NCBI GenBank assembly: GCA_903821745.1
Contig: CAIJMI010000004.1
Coordinates: forward strand, 124,001 to 188,000
Direction of reading: 5' to 3'
Source: Candidatus Gottesmanbacteria bacterium
GTDB taxonomy: Bacteria > Patescibacteria > Microgenomatia > UBA10105 > UBA927
DNA length: 64,000 nucleotides
The notes beneath the pieces were generated by a model. That model saw nothing but the letters and a program-made list of their open reading frames with translations. It did not search any database and was not told where the DNA came from. Each line of letters begins with the position of its first letter. Positions within the stretch are counted from its first letter, which is position 1. This document shows, piece after piece, positions 53,862 through 62,075 of the stretch. A program made the translations under genes and the position numbers.

Positions 53862-54902
53862 ATGAACAAAAAAGTACGCGTTGGTATTAATGGATTTGGA
53901 AGAATTGGAACAGTGGTGCTTCGAGCAATTTTAAAAGAGCAATATGATGTAGAAGTAGCAGCTATTAATACCCGCGGAAATCTGGACGCAGAAGGGATTG
54001 CCATGCAGTTCAAGTATGATTCTGTGTATGGCAGAATGCCAATGCATATTGGGTGGCATGAACCAACCAAAGCGTCTGAAATTGGAATTTTGGAAATAGG
54101 ATCAACAGAAATTCCACTTCTTGGCCAAGAAGATCCAATAAAAATTGCGTGGGGTGAGTATGGCGTTGATGTCGTACTAGAATGTACGGGAAAATTTACG
54201 GACGGAAAAGCAATGGGGCATATGCAGGGAGGAGCAAAAAAAGTTATCATTTCTGCTCCTTGTAAAGATGCACATATCCCAACCTATATATTAGGAGTGA
54301 ATGAAGATGACTATCACGGAGAAGCCCTTATTTCTAATGGTTCTTGTACAACAAATTGTGTTGCCCCAATTGTGAAGCTCATTGATGAAAAAATCGGATT
54401 TCAGGAAGGAGTATTAACAACGATTCATGCATATACAACAAATCAGAATATTGTGGATGGAACTGGGAAAGACCCGCGACGAGCACGAGCTGGAGCGGTA
54501 AACATTGTGCCAACGGCAACAGGAGCAGCAGAGGCAGTCGTTGCTGCATATCCAAAAGTGAAAGGGAGATTTGCAGGATCTGCAATTCGCGTCCCGGTTA
54601 TCTGTGGATCCTATTCAGATTTGACATTTAAAATGATTCGAAAAACAACGATTGATGAAGTGAATGCGATTTTTGAAGAAGCATGTATGTCTCCAAAGCT
54701 TGTCGGAAAAATGAAAATTTCCTATGACGCACTCGTATCGTCGGACATCATTGGAGATAACGCATCTTGTGTAGTAGATTCACGAATGACCAAGGTGATA
54801 TCAGATGATATGATTTCAATAGGAGCGTGGTATGACAATGAGTATGGATATTCCTGCAGGTTAGTGGAACTTGCTATGTTTATCCATGACTTCAATTCAT
54901 AA
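53862..54902 (+). CDS. gap: Glyceraldehyde-3-phosphate dehydrogenase
   Basis: The 346-residue protein has the NAD-binding VGINGFGRIGTVVLRA, catalytic SNGSCTTNCVAP, the active-site His in TTIHAYTTNQ, and WYDNEYGYSCRL at the C terminus. TATACT (53848-53853) lies 8 nt before the ATG, so it can be transcribed separately from pgk. Its 3' end overlaps the convergent phosphoribosyltransferase gene by 11 nt. Confidence 0.98.
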   Translation: MNKKVRVGINGFGRIGTVVLRAILKEQYDVEVAAINTRGNLDAEGIAMQFKYDSVYGRMPMHIGWHEPTKASEIGILEIGSTEIPLLGQEDPIKIAWGEYGVDVVLECTGKFTDGKAMGHMQGGAKKVIISAPCKDAHIPTYILGVNEDDYHGEALISNGSCTTNCVAPIVKLIDEKIGFQEGVLTTIHAYTTNQNIVDGTGKDPRRARAGAVNIVPTATGAAEAVVAAYPKVKGRFAGSAIRVPVICGSYSDLTFKMIRKTTIDEVNAIFEEACMSPKLVGKMKISYDALVSSDIIGDNASCVVDSRMTKVISDDMISIGAWYDNEYGYSCRLVELAMFIHDFNS

Positions 54903-55470
54903 AGTATTTTCTGACAAAGCGAATTTGGTCATCTGTATATCCTAAACTGGAAAGTAGTTCTTGGATCTCGGATTTTGATTTTCCTTCACTTTGCATACTT
55001 TTTGTTATGCTCATGATCATTTCCGTTGGTTCATACGGAAACAAAATCCATTTTGTGGTATTTTGTGCAAAAAAATCCGGTCGAAATGTGGAATGCGGTT
55101 TAAAAAACATCGTCACTACTTTAATACTTGCTGGTTTAAACCGTTTAAGATATTTTGTTGCCCGGATGAGCGTTTTTCCGGAATCCGCAACATCATCAAC
55201 AAGAAGCACATGTTTTCCATTAATACGTGTTTTTAGCGGTTCCGTAATAGTCAGCTCTCCCTGAGTCTTAATGTCGGTATAACTTTGAATGGTAAAGGTC
55301 GCAACAGGAATTCGAAGAAAATCAGATAAAATATGACCAAGCGTTAATCCGCCACGGGATATGGCTACGATCTGGTTCACTTCAGCATTATGTTGCAGAA
55401 TGGTTGCAGCAATCTTTCTTGCTAAATCATGATATGTTATCCAGGTAAGGGGAAGGTATTGTATATTCAT
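54892..55470 (-). CDS. Purine-type phosphoribosyltransferase with C-terminal helical tail
   Basis: The 192-residue protein has the PRPP-binding loop VLLVDDVADSGKTLIRA and AISRGGLTLGHIL, as in xanthine/hypoxanthine phosphoribosyltransferases of the Gpt type. A C-terminal extension (KSEIQELLSSLGYTDDQIRFV) looks like a short UBA-like helical module. Purine salvage to IMP/XMP would feed the guaB-purA-purB operon in this window, but the base specificity cannot be read off. Confidence 0.85.
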   Translation of the reverse strand: MNIQYLPLTWITYHDLARKIAATILQHNAEVNQIVAISRGGLTLGHILSDFLRIPVATFTIQSYTDIKTQGELTITEPLKTRINGKHVLLVDDVADSGKTLIRATKYLKRFKPASIKVVTMFFKPHSTFRPDFFAQNTTKWILFPYEPTEMIMSITKSMQSEGKSKSEIQELLSSLGYTDDQIRFVRKYFMN

Positions 55471-55493
55471 ACTCCCAAGTATCTCGCATAGGC

Positions 55494-55521
55494 TTGACGG
55501 TTGTCAATTGCGTTCTATAAT
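55494..55521 (+). promoter_or_regulatory. Complete housekeeping promoter
   Basis: TTGACG (55494-55499), a 16-nt spacer and TATAAT (55516-55521) lie 6 nt before the ATG at 55528. The expected start of transcription coincides with the start codon; this is the best single example of a leaderless unit in the window. Confidence 0.7.
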
Positions 55522-55527
55522 AGTGAC

Positions 55528-56142
55528 ATGAATACCTCAAACAGTTTAGCAAAACTTAAATATTCAAGCATTGCCATTTCCGGTAGGCCGGGAGCGGGAA
55601 GATCAACACTCCTTAAAAATTTAAAAGGCATCGTGGAGCCTTTGGGTTGGGAAACGTTTTCCGGCGGTGATTGGGCAAGAAAATTTGCAATTGAAACGGG
55701 AAAACACGACGCAAAAGACCAAACACATCATAAAGCAACGGATTATGGAGATGAAGTTGATCATCAAATCGATGCAGCAATGCGAGAAAAATTAACAAAT
55801 CCTGATACACACGTTGCGGTTGAATCCTGGATTGCAGGATGGAATATGCGCAAGCTTCCACATGTGTTAAAAGTATTATTGATGGTTGACGATTCTCTTC
55901 GTATTGATCGGGTGGTAAACCGCGATAATTTATCAGTTGAAGAAGCAAAGAAACATTTACGGGAACGGGAAGAAGCAAATTTGGAAAAATGGAAACGCAT
56001 GTATGGAGTGACCGATTTTTGGGATCCAAAATATTATGATCTTATTATTAATACGTATTCTCATGGACCGAAAGAAACGCTCGATCTTGTTCTTCAGGCA
56101 CTCGGATACTTCAAAGCCAATGGGCAGCCGAAGGAAGGATAA
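55528..56142 (+). CDS. Cytidylate-kinase-like P-loop kinase
   Basis: About 204 residues with the P-loop ISGRPGAGRSTLLKNL, a substrate region GDWARKFAIETG, VAVESWIAGW and the lid-like LREREEANLEKWKRMYGV. This is the archaeal/CPR-type cytidylate kinase-like family (AAA_18). It probably phosphorylates a nucleoside monophosphate. It opens an operon with the HD hydrolase (3 nt downstream) and a DUF5667 protein. Confidence 0.82.
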   Translation: MNTSNSLAKLKYSSIAISGRPGAGRSTLLKNLKGIVEPLGWETFSGGDWARKFAIETGKHDAKDQTHHKATDYGDEVDHQIDAAMREKLTNPDTHVAVESWIAGWNMRKLPHVLKVLLMVDDSLRIDRVVNRDNLSVEEAKKHLREREEANLEKWKRMYGVTDFWDPKYYDLIINTYSHGPKETLDLVLQALGYFKANGQPKEG

Positions 56143-56145
56143 CAC

Positions 56146-56721
56146 ATGATTCCAACAGTGGCACAAGCAAAAGCACTATGGCAAACATATCATCTGCCAA
56201 TAACTAAACAACACCACAGTTTACTTGTTGCACTTGTTTCCCGCACATTTGCCGTGTACCTTGAACGGTATACAGACATCCGAATACAAAAAGACCTCTT
56301 ATTTGTTGGTGCGCTCCTTCATGATATCGATAAAAAAATGCCGAATCTTCCGGGAGAAACGCATCCTGATGTTGTCGTTCGTGTACTGAGTGATCTTGGA
56401 TACAAGGAAGTAGCAGTACTTGTGAAAACACATCCGTTACACGCGATTCTTGATGAGCAAATTGCACCAAAAGAATGGGAGGAAAAATTATTATTCTTGG
56501 CAGACAAGATGACTAAATATGACGTGATAACTGTTGATGAGCGGTTTAGACTTTGGAATGATGAATATCTTCCTATCAAAGATCAACGGATACTTGACGC
56601 AGCGTATCCAAAAGTAAAACGGTTAGAACAAGAAGTATTTCATCTTGCACACCTTACATCTGAAGAAGTGATAAAAATTGTTAAAAACGATATACTACAC
56701 CAAGAGGGGGACATACTATGA
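56146..56721 (+). CDS. HD-domain phosphohydrolase
   Basis: The 191-residue protein has the HD metal site: His in KQHHSLLVALVSR, the HD doublet in LLHDIDKKM, and Asp in FLADKMTKYD. Such proteins hydrolyse nucleotides or cyclic nucleotides. It is 3 nt after a nucleotide kinase gene and its end overlaps the next gene by 4 nt, so a nucleotide-metabolism operon is likely. Confidence 0.85.
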   Translation: MIPTVAQAKALWQTYHLPITKQHHSLLVALVSRTFAVYLERYTDIRIQKDLLFVGALLHDIDKKMPNLPGETHPDVVVRVLSDLGYKEVAVLVKTHPLHAILDEQIAPKEWEEKLLFLADKMTKYDVITVDERFRLWNDEYLPIKDQRILDAAYPKVKRLEQEVFHLAHLTSEEVIKIVKNDILHQEGDIL

Positions 56722-57272
56722 AACAACGAATACTTTTTGTGTGTTCTATTTGTCTATTTCTTTTTGCAGGGTTTTGGCACACGGTCGTTGCAGTAAATAG
56801 CCCCGCAGTAGTGACAGCTTCTATGCCAGTAGTAAAAATTGAATATGCGCTCCCGTATCCTGGTATTCTACCTGATCATCCCTTATATATAGTGAAACGT
56901 CTTCGGGATTATATTTTGGAACGCGTTATTGTGGAACCGGTGCGAAAAGGAGAATTCTATATTCTGCAAGGGGATAAACGATTGCAAATGGGTATGACAC
57001 TGATTGATACGGGAAAGTTTTCCATTGGAGAAAGCACCATTTCCAAAGCAGAAAAATACATGGAACAGTCAGTAACGGTTTTAGTATCCTATCAGGTAAC
57101 CAAATCGATGGTTCCAACAAATATTGCTGATAGACTGAAGATTTCACTTTCGAAACACGAAGAGGTAATTACCGCGATGTTGACAAAAGTGCCAGATGCA
57201 CAGAAAAATGGGTTAACAGAATCATTAACACGGGTAAAACAACTTCAAGAAGAAGCAAAAAAGTTACGGTAA
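56718..57272 (+). CDS. Secreted DUF5667 protein
   Basis: The 184-residue protein has a signal peptide (ILFVCSICLFLFAGFW) and the DUF5667 hallmark YPGILPDHPLYIVKRLRDYI followed by helices (GDKRLQMGMTLIDTGKFS, ISKAEKYMEQSV). The family is common in CPR genomes; function unknown. It overlaps the HD gene by 4 nt. Confidence 0.85.
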   Translation: MKQRILFVCSICLFLFAGFWHTVVAVNSPAVVTASMPVVKIEYALPYPGILPDHPLYIVKRLRDYILERVIVEPVRKGEFYILQGDKRLQMGMTLIDTGKFSIGESTISKAEKYMEQSVTVLVSYQVTKSMVPTNIADRLKISLSKHEEVITAMLTKVPDAQKNGLTESLTRVKQLQEEAKKLR

Positions 57273-57400
57273 TGCGATAAGGTTCACAGATTGAACACAT
57301 CAAAGAGGTTTATCCCCGATATATTCCGTACTATTTCCTCATGGGTATGAGTTTACGGCTAGGAAAAAATATTGACTGGTTCTGATATAGAAAATCTCTC

Positions 57401-57453
57401 TTGACCCCCTGTAATTAGTGTTTTACTATCATTGAGTCCACCATATATAGCGT
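57401..57453 (+). promoter_or_regulatory. nrdR-nrdJ promoter with candidate NrdR boxes
   Basis: TTGACC (57401-57406), 17 nt and TACTAT (57424-57429) form a good promoter. Two AT-rich near-palindromes, GTAATTAGTG (57411-57420) and ACCATATATAGCGT (57440-57453), resemble weak NrdR boxes with centres about 30-31 bp apart, one between the promoter hexamers and one over the start of transcription. The promoter is fairly clear; the boxes are tentative. Confidence 0.5.
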
Positions 57454-57467
57454 TTTGTTTTTCACAT

Positions 57468-57914
57468 ATGAAATGTCCGTATTGCGATTCAAAAGATACT
57501 GAAGTACTTGAGACACGTGATAGCGAAGATCTTACCGTAACCCGTCGTCGTCGTAACTGCCCGAAATGTGAAAAACGGTTCACCACCTATGAACGGGTTG
57601 AGCACGTTCCAATTACTGTCATTAAAAAAGATAACAGACGGGAAACATTTGACCGGGAAAAGTTAAGTCGCGGTATTTGGCGCGCAAGTGGAAAAACAAC
57701 ACTGTCAGCTGCCGACGTTGCAAGAGTCGTTGATGAAGTAGAACGGGAAATAATCAGCGGTGATACAAATGAAGTGACAAGTAATACAATAGGAATCCTG
57801 GTTGCAAAACGATTAAAAAAATTAGATAAAATTGCATACATTCGATTTTCGAGCGTATTTAAGCAATTTGTCGATATCGAAGACTTGGCAAAGGAAGTAA
57901 AAAAAATTTCTTAA
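57468..57914 (+). CDS. nrdR: Transcriptional repressor NrdR
   Basis: About 148 residues: zinc ribbon (MKCPYCDSKDTEVLETRD ... NCPKCEKRFTTYERVE) and ATP-cone (VIKKDNRRETFDREKLSRGI). NrdR senses ATP/dATP and represses ribonucleotide reductase genes. The ATG at 57468 gives the exact MKCP start of the family. It lies 24 nt upstream of nrdJ, as is common for reductase control. Confidence 0.97.
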   Translation: MKCPYCDSKDTEVLETRDSEDLTVTRRRRNCPKCEKRFTTYERVEHVPITVIKKDNRRETFDREKLSRGIWRASGKTTLSAADVARVVDEVEREIISGDTNEVTSNTIGILVAKRLKKLDKIAYIRFSSVFKQFVDIEDLAKEVKKIS

Positions 57915-57938
57915 ATAAATTTAAGGAGGTGTTTCTTT

Positions 57939-60365
57939 ATGGAACTTACTGGTATTCGTAGCAAAGTATTTTTAGATCGCTATGCATTGAAAGACGAAAC
58001 GGGAGCTCCTATTGAGAAAACACCGGAAGACATGTGGCACCGCGTTGCTCATGCTGTCGCCAAAATGGAACCAGCAGATCACCGGATGCATTGGGAAGAA
58101 AAGTTCTATGATATCATGCAAGATTTTGTGTTTGTTCCGGGGGGCCGAATTTTATCAGGCGCTGGAACCGGATATAAAGTAACCTTTTATAATTGTTTTG
58201 TCATTCCCTCACCAAAAGATTCCCGAGGTGGCATTCTCTCAACACTCTCAAACATGGTAGAAATTATGGCCCGTGGTGGAGGCGTTGGTATTAATCTTTC
58301 AACGCTTCGTCCACGAGGATCGAGAGTGAAGAAAGTCAATGGATTTTCTTCAGGACCGATTAATTGGGCAGAACTGTTTTCTGTTGCAACAAAAGACATT
58401 ATTCAACAAGGGGGAACCCGACGAGGAGCACTTATGCTCATGCTTTGGGATTGGCATCCGGATATAGAAGAATTTATAACGGTCAAACAGGACCTTACTA
58501 AAATTAATGGTGCAAATTTATCCGTCTGTGTGTCTGATGCATTTATGGAAGCAGTTAAAAATGATGCAGATTGGAATTTGATATTTCCGGATACCCAGGA
58601 CCCTGATTATGACACAAAATGGGACGGATATATGCCCAACTGGATTGCGCTCGGTAAAACGCCAAAAATTATTAAAACCGTTAAAGCACGGGATTTGTGG
58701 GACATGATTGCAAAAGCTGCATGGGCAAGTGCAGAGCCGGGTGTAGTGTTCATGGAACGGTACAACAAACAATTTAATAATTATTATTATGAATTCGTAA
58801 ACTGTGTTAATCCGTGCGGCGAAGAAGGATTGCCATATTGGGGAGTTTGTAATCTGTGTTCTATTAATTTGGCAGCGCTTGTCAAAGAAGACGGCACCAT
58901 GAATTATGAACGGCTGGCGGAAGTTGCAAAAATTGGCGTCCGATTTCAGGATAATGTCGTTGATGCCGATGTCTATATTTTTGATGAAATTAAAAAAGTA
59001 CAGCTTGAAGGAGAACGTCGTATTGGTCTTGGGACCATGGGACTGGGTGATGCCCTCATTAAGATGAAAATTCGATACGGGTCGAAAGAAAGTTTGGAAG
59101 TGATCGATAAAATATATAAAACGATTCGCGACGCTGCATATGAATCATCCATTTTGCTCGCAAAAGAAAAAGGGGCATTTCCAAAAATTGATAAAGCAAA
59201 GCATGTTGTAGGGTATTTCTGTAACCAACTTCCCGAAAACTTAAAAAAGAAAATGAAGAAATATGGGGTAAGAAATTCACTACTGTTGCAGCAAGCTCCA
59301 ACAGGTTCAACATCCATGTTATCCGGTGTTTCAAGTGGTATTGAGCCGGTCTATGAGTTTGAATATATGCGGCACGATAGACTTGGTGATCATATTATTC
59401 GACATGAACTCTATGATGCATGGTTTGAACAATTTAAAGCAGAAAATGGCAGAGAGCCAACGCGGGAAGATCGACCAGATTATTTTGCATCAGCAAATGA
59501 TTTAACGCCGGAAAATCATGTGGAAGTGCAAGCAGCAATTCAAAAATATGTTGACGCGTCCATTAGTAAAACAGTAAATGCGCCAAATGTGCATACGGTT
59601 GAAGATGTAAAACGTATTTATACACTTGCGTATGATCTTGGATGTAAAGGAATTGCCTACATGCGCGAAGGAAGCAGACAAGGAGTGTTAATGCGAAAAG
59701 AAGAGTCAAAAAAGGAAGAGATAAAACAAGAAATAATGAATGCACCAGAGGTCAAACCGCGTCCAGATATCGTGCATGGGTCAACGTACAGAGCGGAGAC
59801 ACCCGTTGGACAAGCCTATGTGACCGTGAATACCAACGGAGGAAATCAGCCAATAGAAGTCTTTATAAACGTTGGAAAAGCAGGAAGTGATGTGACTGCC
59901 ATGGCTGAGGCAATGGGACGGCTTATTTCGTTGACGCTTCGCATGGCCTCACCAATTCCGCCAATTGAACGTGCGCGGAAAGTTGCAGCAGAGCTTATTG
60001 GTATCGGAGGCGCACGGTCCTTGGGATTTGGTGAAAATCGTGTTCGAAGTCTTCCTGATGCAGTGGCAAAGGTGATCGATCGTCATTTTGGATTTTTTGC
60101 AAAACACCGACTTGATGCTGCGGCAACAGAACCAGACCGGGTAACGGTGGAAAAAGGAAATGAAACAGATGAAAAGAAAAATGGGGAAGACATTAAGGCA
60201 CTGCTTGCAAAAATGGGTGCAACACCAACATCAGCAGTTGCAGTTGCTGAGGAAAAAGAGCATCGGATGGTGACGGTAGATCTGTGTCCAAAATGCGGAG
60301 AGGGAACGCTCGTTTTTGAGGAATCATGTAAAAAATGTTACAACTGCGGATATAGCGAATGTTAA
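57939..60365 (+). CDS. nrdJ: Class II (adenosylcobalamin-dependent) ribonucleotide reductase
   Basis: The 808-residue protein has NCFVIPSPKDSRGGILSTL, MARGGGVGINLSTLRPRG, the active-site NPCGEEGLP, a GSTSMLSGVSSGIEP-type loop, and a C-terminal zinc ribbon with catalytic cysteines (CPKCGEGTLVFEESCKKC, CGYSEC). This is the NrdJ/NrdZ architecture; it makes dNTP precursors using a radical from adenosylcobalamin and needs no oxygen. AAGGAGGTG precedes the ATG. Its cofactor-making enzyme PduO follows 3 nt later. Confidence 0.97.
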   Translation: MELTGIRSKVFLDRYALKDETGAPIEKTPEDMWHRVAHAVAKMEPADHRMHWEEKFYDIMQDFVFVPGGRILSGAGTGYKVTFYNCFVIPSPKDSRGGILSTLSNMVEIMARGGGVGINLSTLRPRGSRVKKVNGFSSGPINWAELFSVATKDIIQQGGTRRGALMLMLWDWHPDIEEFITVKQDLTKINGANLSVCVSDAFMEAVKNDADWNLIFPDTQDPDYDTKWDGYMPNWIALGKTPKIIKTVKARDLWDMIAKAAWASAEPGVVFMERYNKQFNNYYYEFVNCVNPCGEEGLPYWGVCNLCSINLAALVKEDGTMNYERLAEVAKIGVRFQDNVVDADVYIFDEIKKVQLEGERRIGLGTMGLGDALIKMKIRYGSKESLEVIDKIYKTIRDAAYESSILLAKEKGAFPKIDKAKHVVGYFCNQLPENLKKKMKKYGVRNSLLLQQAPTGSTSMLSGVSSGIEPVYEFEYMRHDRLGDHIIRHELYDAWFEQFKAENGREPTREDRPDYFASANDLTPENHVEVQAAIQKYVDASISKTVNAPNVHTVEDVKRIYTLAYDLGCKGIAYMREGSRQGVLMRKEESKKEEIKQEIMNAPEVKPRPDIVHGSTYRAETPVGQAYVTVNTNGGNQPIEVFINVGKAGSDVTAMAEAMGRLISLTLRMASPIPPIERARKVAAELIGIGGARSLGFGENRVRSLPDAVAKVIDRHFGFFAKHRLDAAATEPDRVTVEKGNETDEKKNGEDIKALLAKMGATPTSAVAVAEEKEHRMVTVDLCPKCGEGTLVFEESCKKCYNCGYSEC

Positions 60366-60368
60366 TCT

Positions 60369-60941
60369 ATGCCAGTGTATACACGAACGGGTGATGATGG
60401 AACAACTGCACTGTTTGGAGGAAAACGCATCTTAAAATGTGAAGAACTCGTTGATGTGTATGGTTCCATTGATGAACTCAATAGCTGGATCGGCGTTCTT
60501 CTTGCAACAGACAAGAATCAAAGGGACAAGCAATTGTTTCTTGCAATACAACAAGATTTGTTTTTGATCGGCAGTGTACTTGCAGGATGGAAGGGTGATA
60601 TTTCTCCACTTGGTAAGCGAATTTTAGAAATGGAACAGCATATCGATGCAATTGAAACAAAAGTGCCGAAAATCACAAATTTTATTCTTCCCGGTGGATC
60701 AAAGAGTGCATCGTATGTTCATGTAGTAAGAAGTATTACTCGACGTGTTGAACGGCAAATGGTTGCATTATTTGCAAAGGAAAAGAGTAGTACAGTACCT
60801 GATAAAAATAATCAACGAAAAATGATTACGTATATCAATCGTTTGTCTGACTTGTTATTTATGATGGCAAGAGGTATAAATAAGACAGTTGGTATCAAAG
60901 AAGTTGTATGGAAAGGGATATCAACAAAGAGTAAAGAGTAG
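60369..60941 (+). CDS. PduO-type cob(I)alamin adenosyltransferase
   Basis: The 190-residue protein has the ATP-binding N terminus VYTRTGDDGTTALFGGKR, SIDELNSWIG, the catalytic RRVERQMVAL and NRLSDLLFMMAR. It transfers the adenosyl group to cob(I)alamin, giving the cofactor of the adjacent NrdJ. Direct coupling (3 nt) to nrdJ ties the two functions. The 3' end of the gene lies inside the first riboswitch-like RNA. Confidence 0.96.
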   Translation: MPVYTRTGDDGTTALFGGKRILKCEELVDVYGSIDELNSWIGVLLATDKNQRDKQLFLAIQQDLFLIGSVLAGWKGDISPLGKRILEMEQHIDAIETKVPKITNFILPGGSKSASYVHVVRSITRRVERQMVALFAKEKSSTVPDKNNQRKMITYINRLSDLLFMMARGINKTVGIKEVVWKGISTKSKE

Positions 60942-61017
60942 AGGAAGGTTGTGTAACTCAATCACTGTGCCGCAACGGTAAAGTCCGGAACTCTTCTTTA
61001 CCTATCCCGAGCAGGAG
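60931..61017 (+). ncRNA. Cobalamin-riboswitch-like RNA, copy 1
   Basis: GTAAAGA (60931-60937, inside the end of the adenosyltransferase gene) pairs with TCTTTAC (60995-61001) as an outer helix. Inside are GGTTG/CAATC with loop TGTAACT, and CACTGTGCCGCAACGGTAA, which resembles the CCGCxACTGT core of cobalamin riboswitches. An alternative helix GGTAAAG (60977-60983) with CTTTACC (60996-61002) excludes the outer one. The 3' part CCCGAGCAGGAG contains the Shine-Dalgarno sequence of the next gene. It controls, by inference, translation of the DUF4430 protein. Confidence 0.75.
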
Positions 61018-61026
61018 TATTTTTTT

Positions 61027-61464
61027 GTGGAAAGAAACAATATGAAAACAAAAATGAATGCACGAACCATTATTCTTATTATCATGTGTGTCGTGTTGGG
61101 TGTGTTGTTTGTCCGAAATGGACTCGAAGTAAAACGAATACAACAACATCCAATAGAACGGACAACAAACAAACCAGAAGTTGTAGTGACCATCAATAAT
61201 GGAGCTTCGCTTATCACGGAAACCATCTCAGCAGGAACACCGTTTGAAGCATTATCCGTTCTCGCAGAAAAAAAACAACTACCATTAACAACAAAACAAT
61301 ATGATTTTGGTGTATTTGTCAGTGGTATTGGAGATGTTCTGACTACAAAGGAATTTGGATGGATTTATTATGTGAATAATAAATCAGGTGACGTCGCCGC
61401 TGATAAATACGAGTTACATAATGGAGATCAAGTTGAATGGAAGTTTGAAAAATCAATTTTTTGA
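61027..61464 (+). CDS. Membrane-anchored DUF4430 protein, probable cobalamin-binding
   Basis: 145 residues: N-terminal membrane helix (about 12-30), then a DUF4430 domain (VVVTINNGASLITETIS, TPFEALSVLAEK, GWIYYVNNKSGDVAADKYEL, HNGDQVEWKFEKS). This domain is the fold of the C-terminal domain of transcobalamin and intrinsic factor. The GTG at 61027 is 9 nt after AGGAG, the SD within the riboswitch; an ATG at 61042 is the alternative. Position behind a B12-type riboswitch suggests a surface receptor that hands cobalamin to the next protein. Confidence 0.85.
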   Translation: MERNNMKTKMNARTIILIIMCVVLGVLFVRNGLEVKRIQQHPIERTTNKPEVVVTINNGASLITETISAGTPFEALSVLAEKKQLPLTTKQYDFGVFVSGIGDVLTTKEFGWIYYVNNKSGDVAADKYELHNGDQVEWKFEKSIF

Positions 61465-61469
61465 TACTT

Positions 61470-61985
61470 ATGGAGATGATTACATTTACACTGATTGGTA
61501 TTCTTTCAAGACTTGTGCCGCATATTCCAAACATGACTGCAGTGGGAGGTGCATCACTGTTTATGGGTGCAAAATTTGGTGTAAAGAAAAGCATGATCGT
61601 ACTTTTTTTAACTATGCTGGCGACTGATAGTGTGAAAGGACTGCATTCTGTGATGTGGGCAACGTACGGATCATTGGTTCTTGCTATTTTGATCGGTAAA
61701 TATATGGCATCAAAAAAAAATGCAGGGTGGATTATCGGAGGAACGCTGTTGTCTTCTATTTTGTTTTTTATCATTACAAATTTTGCTGTATGGCTTGCCC
61801 CGAATTTTATGTACGCAAAAACCCTTTCAGGACTTGTGGACTGCTACATGATGGCAGTTCCATTTTTCAAAAATTCTCTCGCTGGCGATTTGATGTATTC
61901 AAGTATTTTTTTTGGTGGATACGCATTCGTTGCATCCATTAAACAAAAGATGATGATGTGTCAGGTCGGCCATAAAAACATATAA
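61470..61985 (+). CDS. DUF6580 membrane protein, probable ECF-type cobalamin transporter subunit
   Basis: About 171 residues with five to six membrane helices; SRLVPHIPNMTAVGGASLFM near the N terminus and VPFFKNSLAGDLMYSS at the C terminus mark the DUF6580 family, which resembles S components of ECF transporters. No ATPase or T component is in the window; it could share those with other systems or work alone. It follows the DUF4430 gene by 5 nt and its stop codon lies within the second riboswitch. Import of cobalamin is inferred from context. Confidence 0.8.
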   Translation: MEMITFTLIGILSRLVPHIPNMTAVGGASLFMGAKFGVKKSMIVLFLTMLATDSVKGLHSVMWATYGSLVLAILIGKYMASKKNAGWIIGGTLLSSILFFIITNFAVWLAPNFMYAKTLSGLVDCYMMAVPFFKNSLAGDLMYSSIFFGGYAFVASIKQKMMMCQVGHKNI

Positions 61986-62069
61986 AGGAAGAGGAAGGTT
62001 GTGTAACTCAACCACTGTGCCGCAACGGTAAAGTCCGATACTCCCCTTTATATTTTCCCGAGCAGGAGG
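61980..62069 (+). ncRNA. Cobalamin-riboswitch-like RNA, copy 2
   Basis: It shares a 47-nt core with copy 1 (61991-62037 versus 60941-60987) with one difference. The outer helix differs in sequence but is conserved in structure: ATATAAAGG (61980-61988) with CCTTTATAT (62045-62053). The inner GGTTG/CAACC stem shows a compensated change. TAAAG of the core can instead pair with CTTTA. CCCGAGCAGGAGG at the 3' end includes AGGAGG, 6 nt before the ATG at 62076, so control of translation is likely. Confidence 0.78.
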
Positions 62070-62075
62070 TCCATC

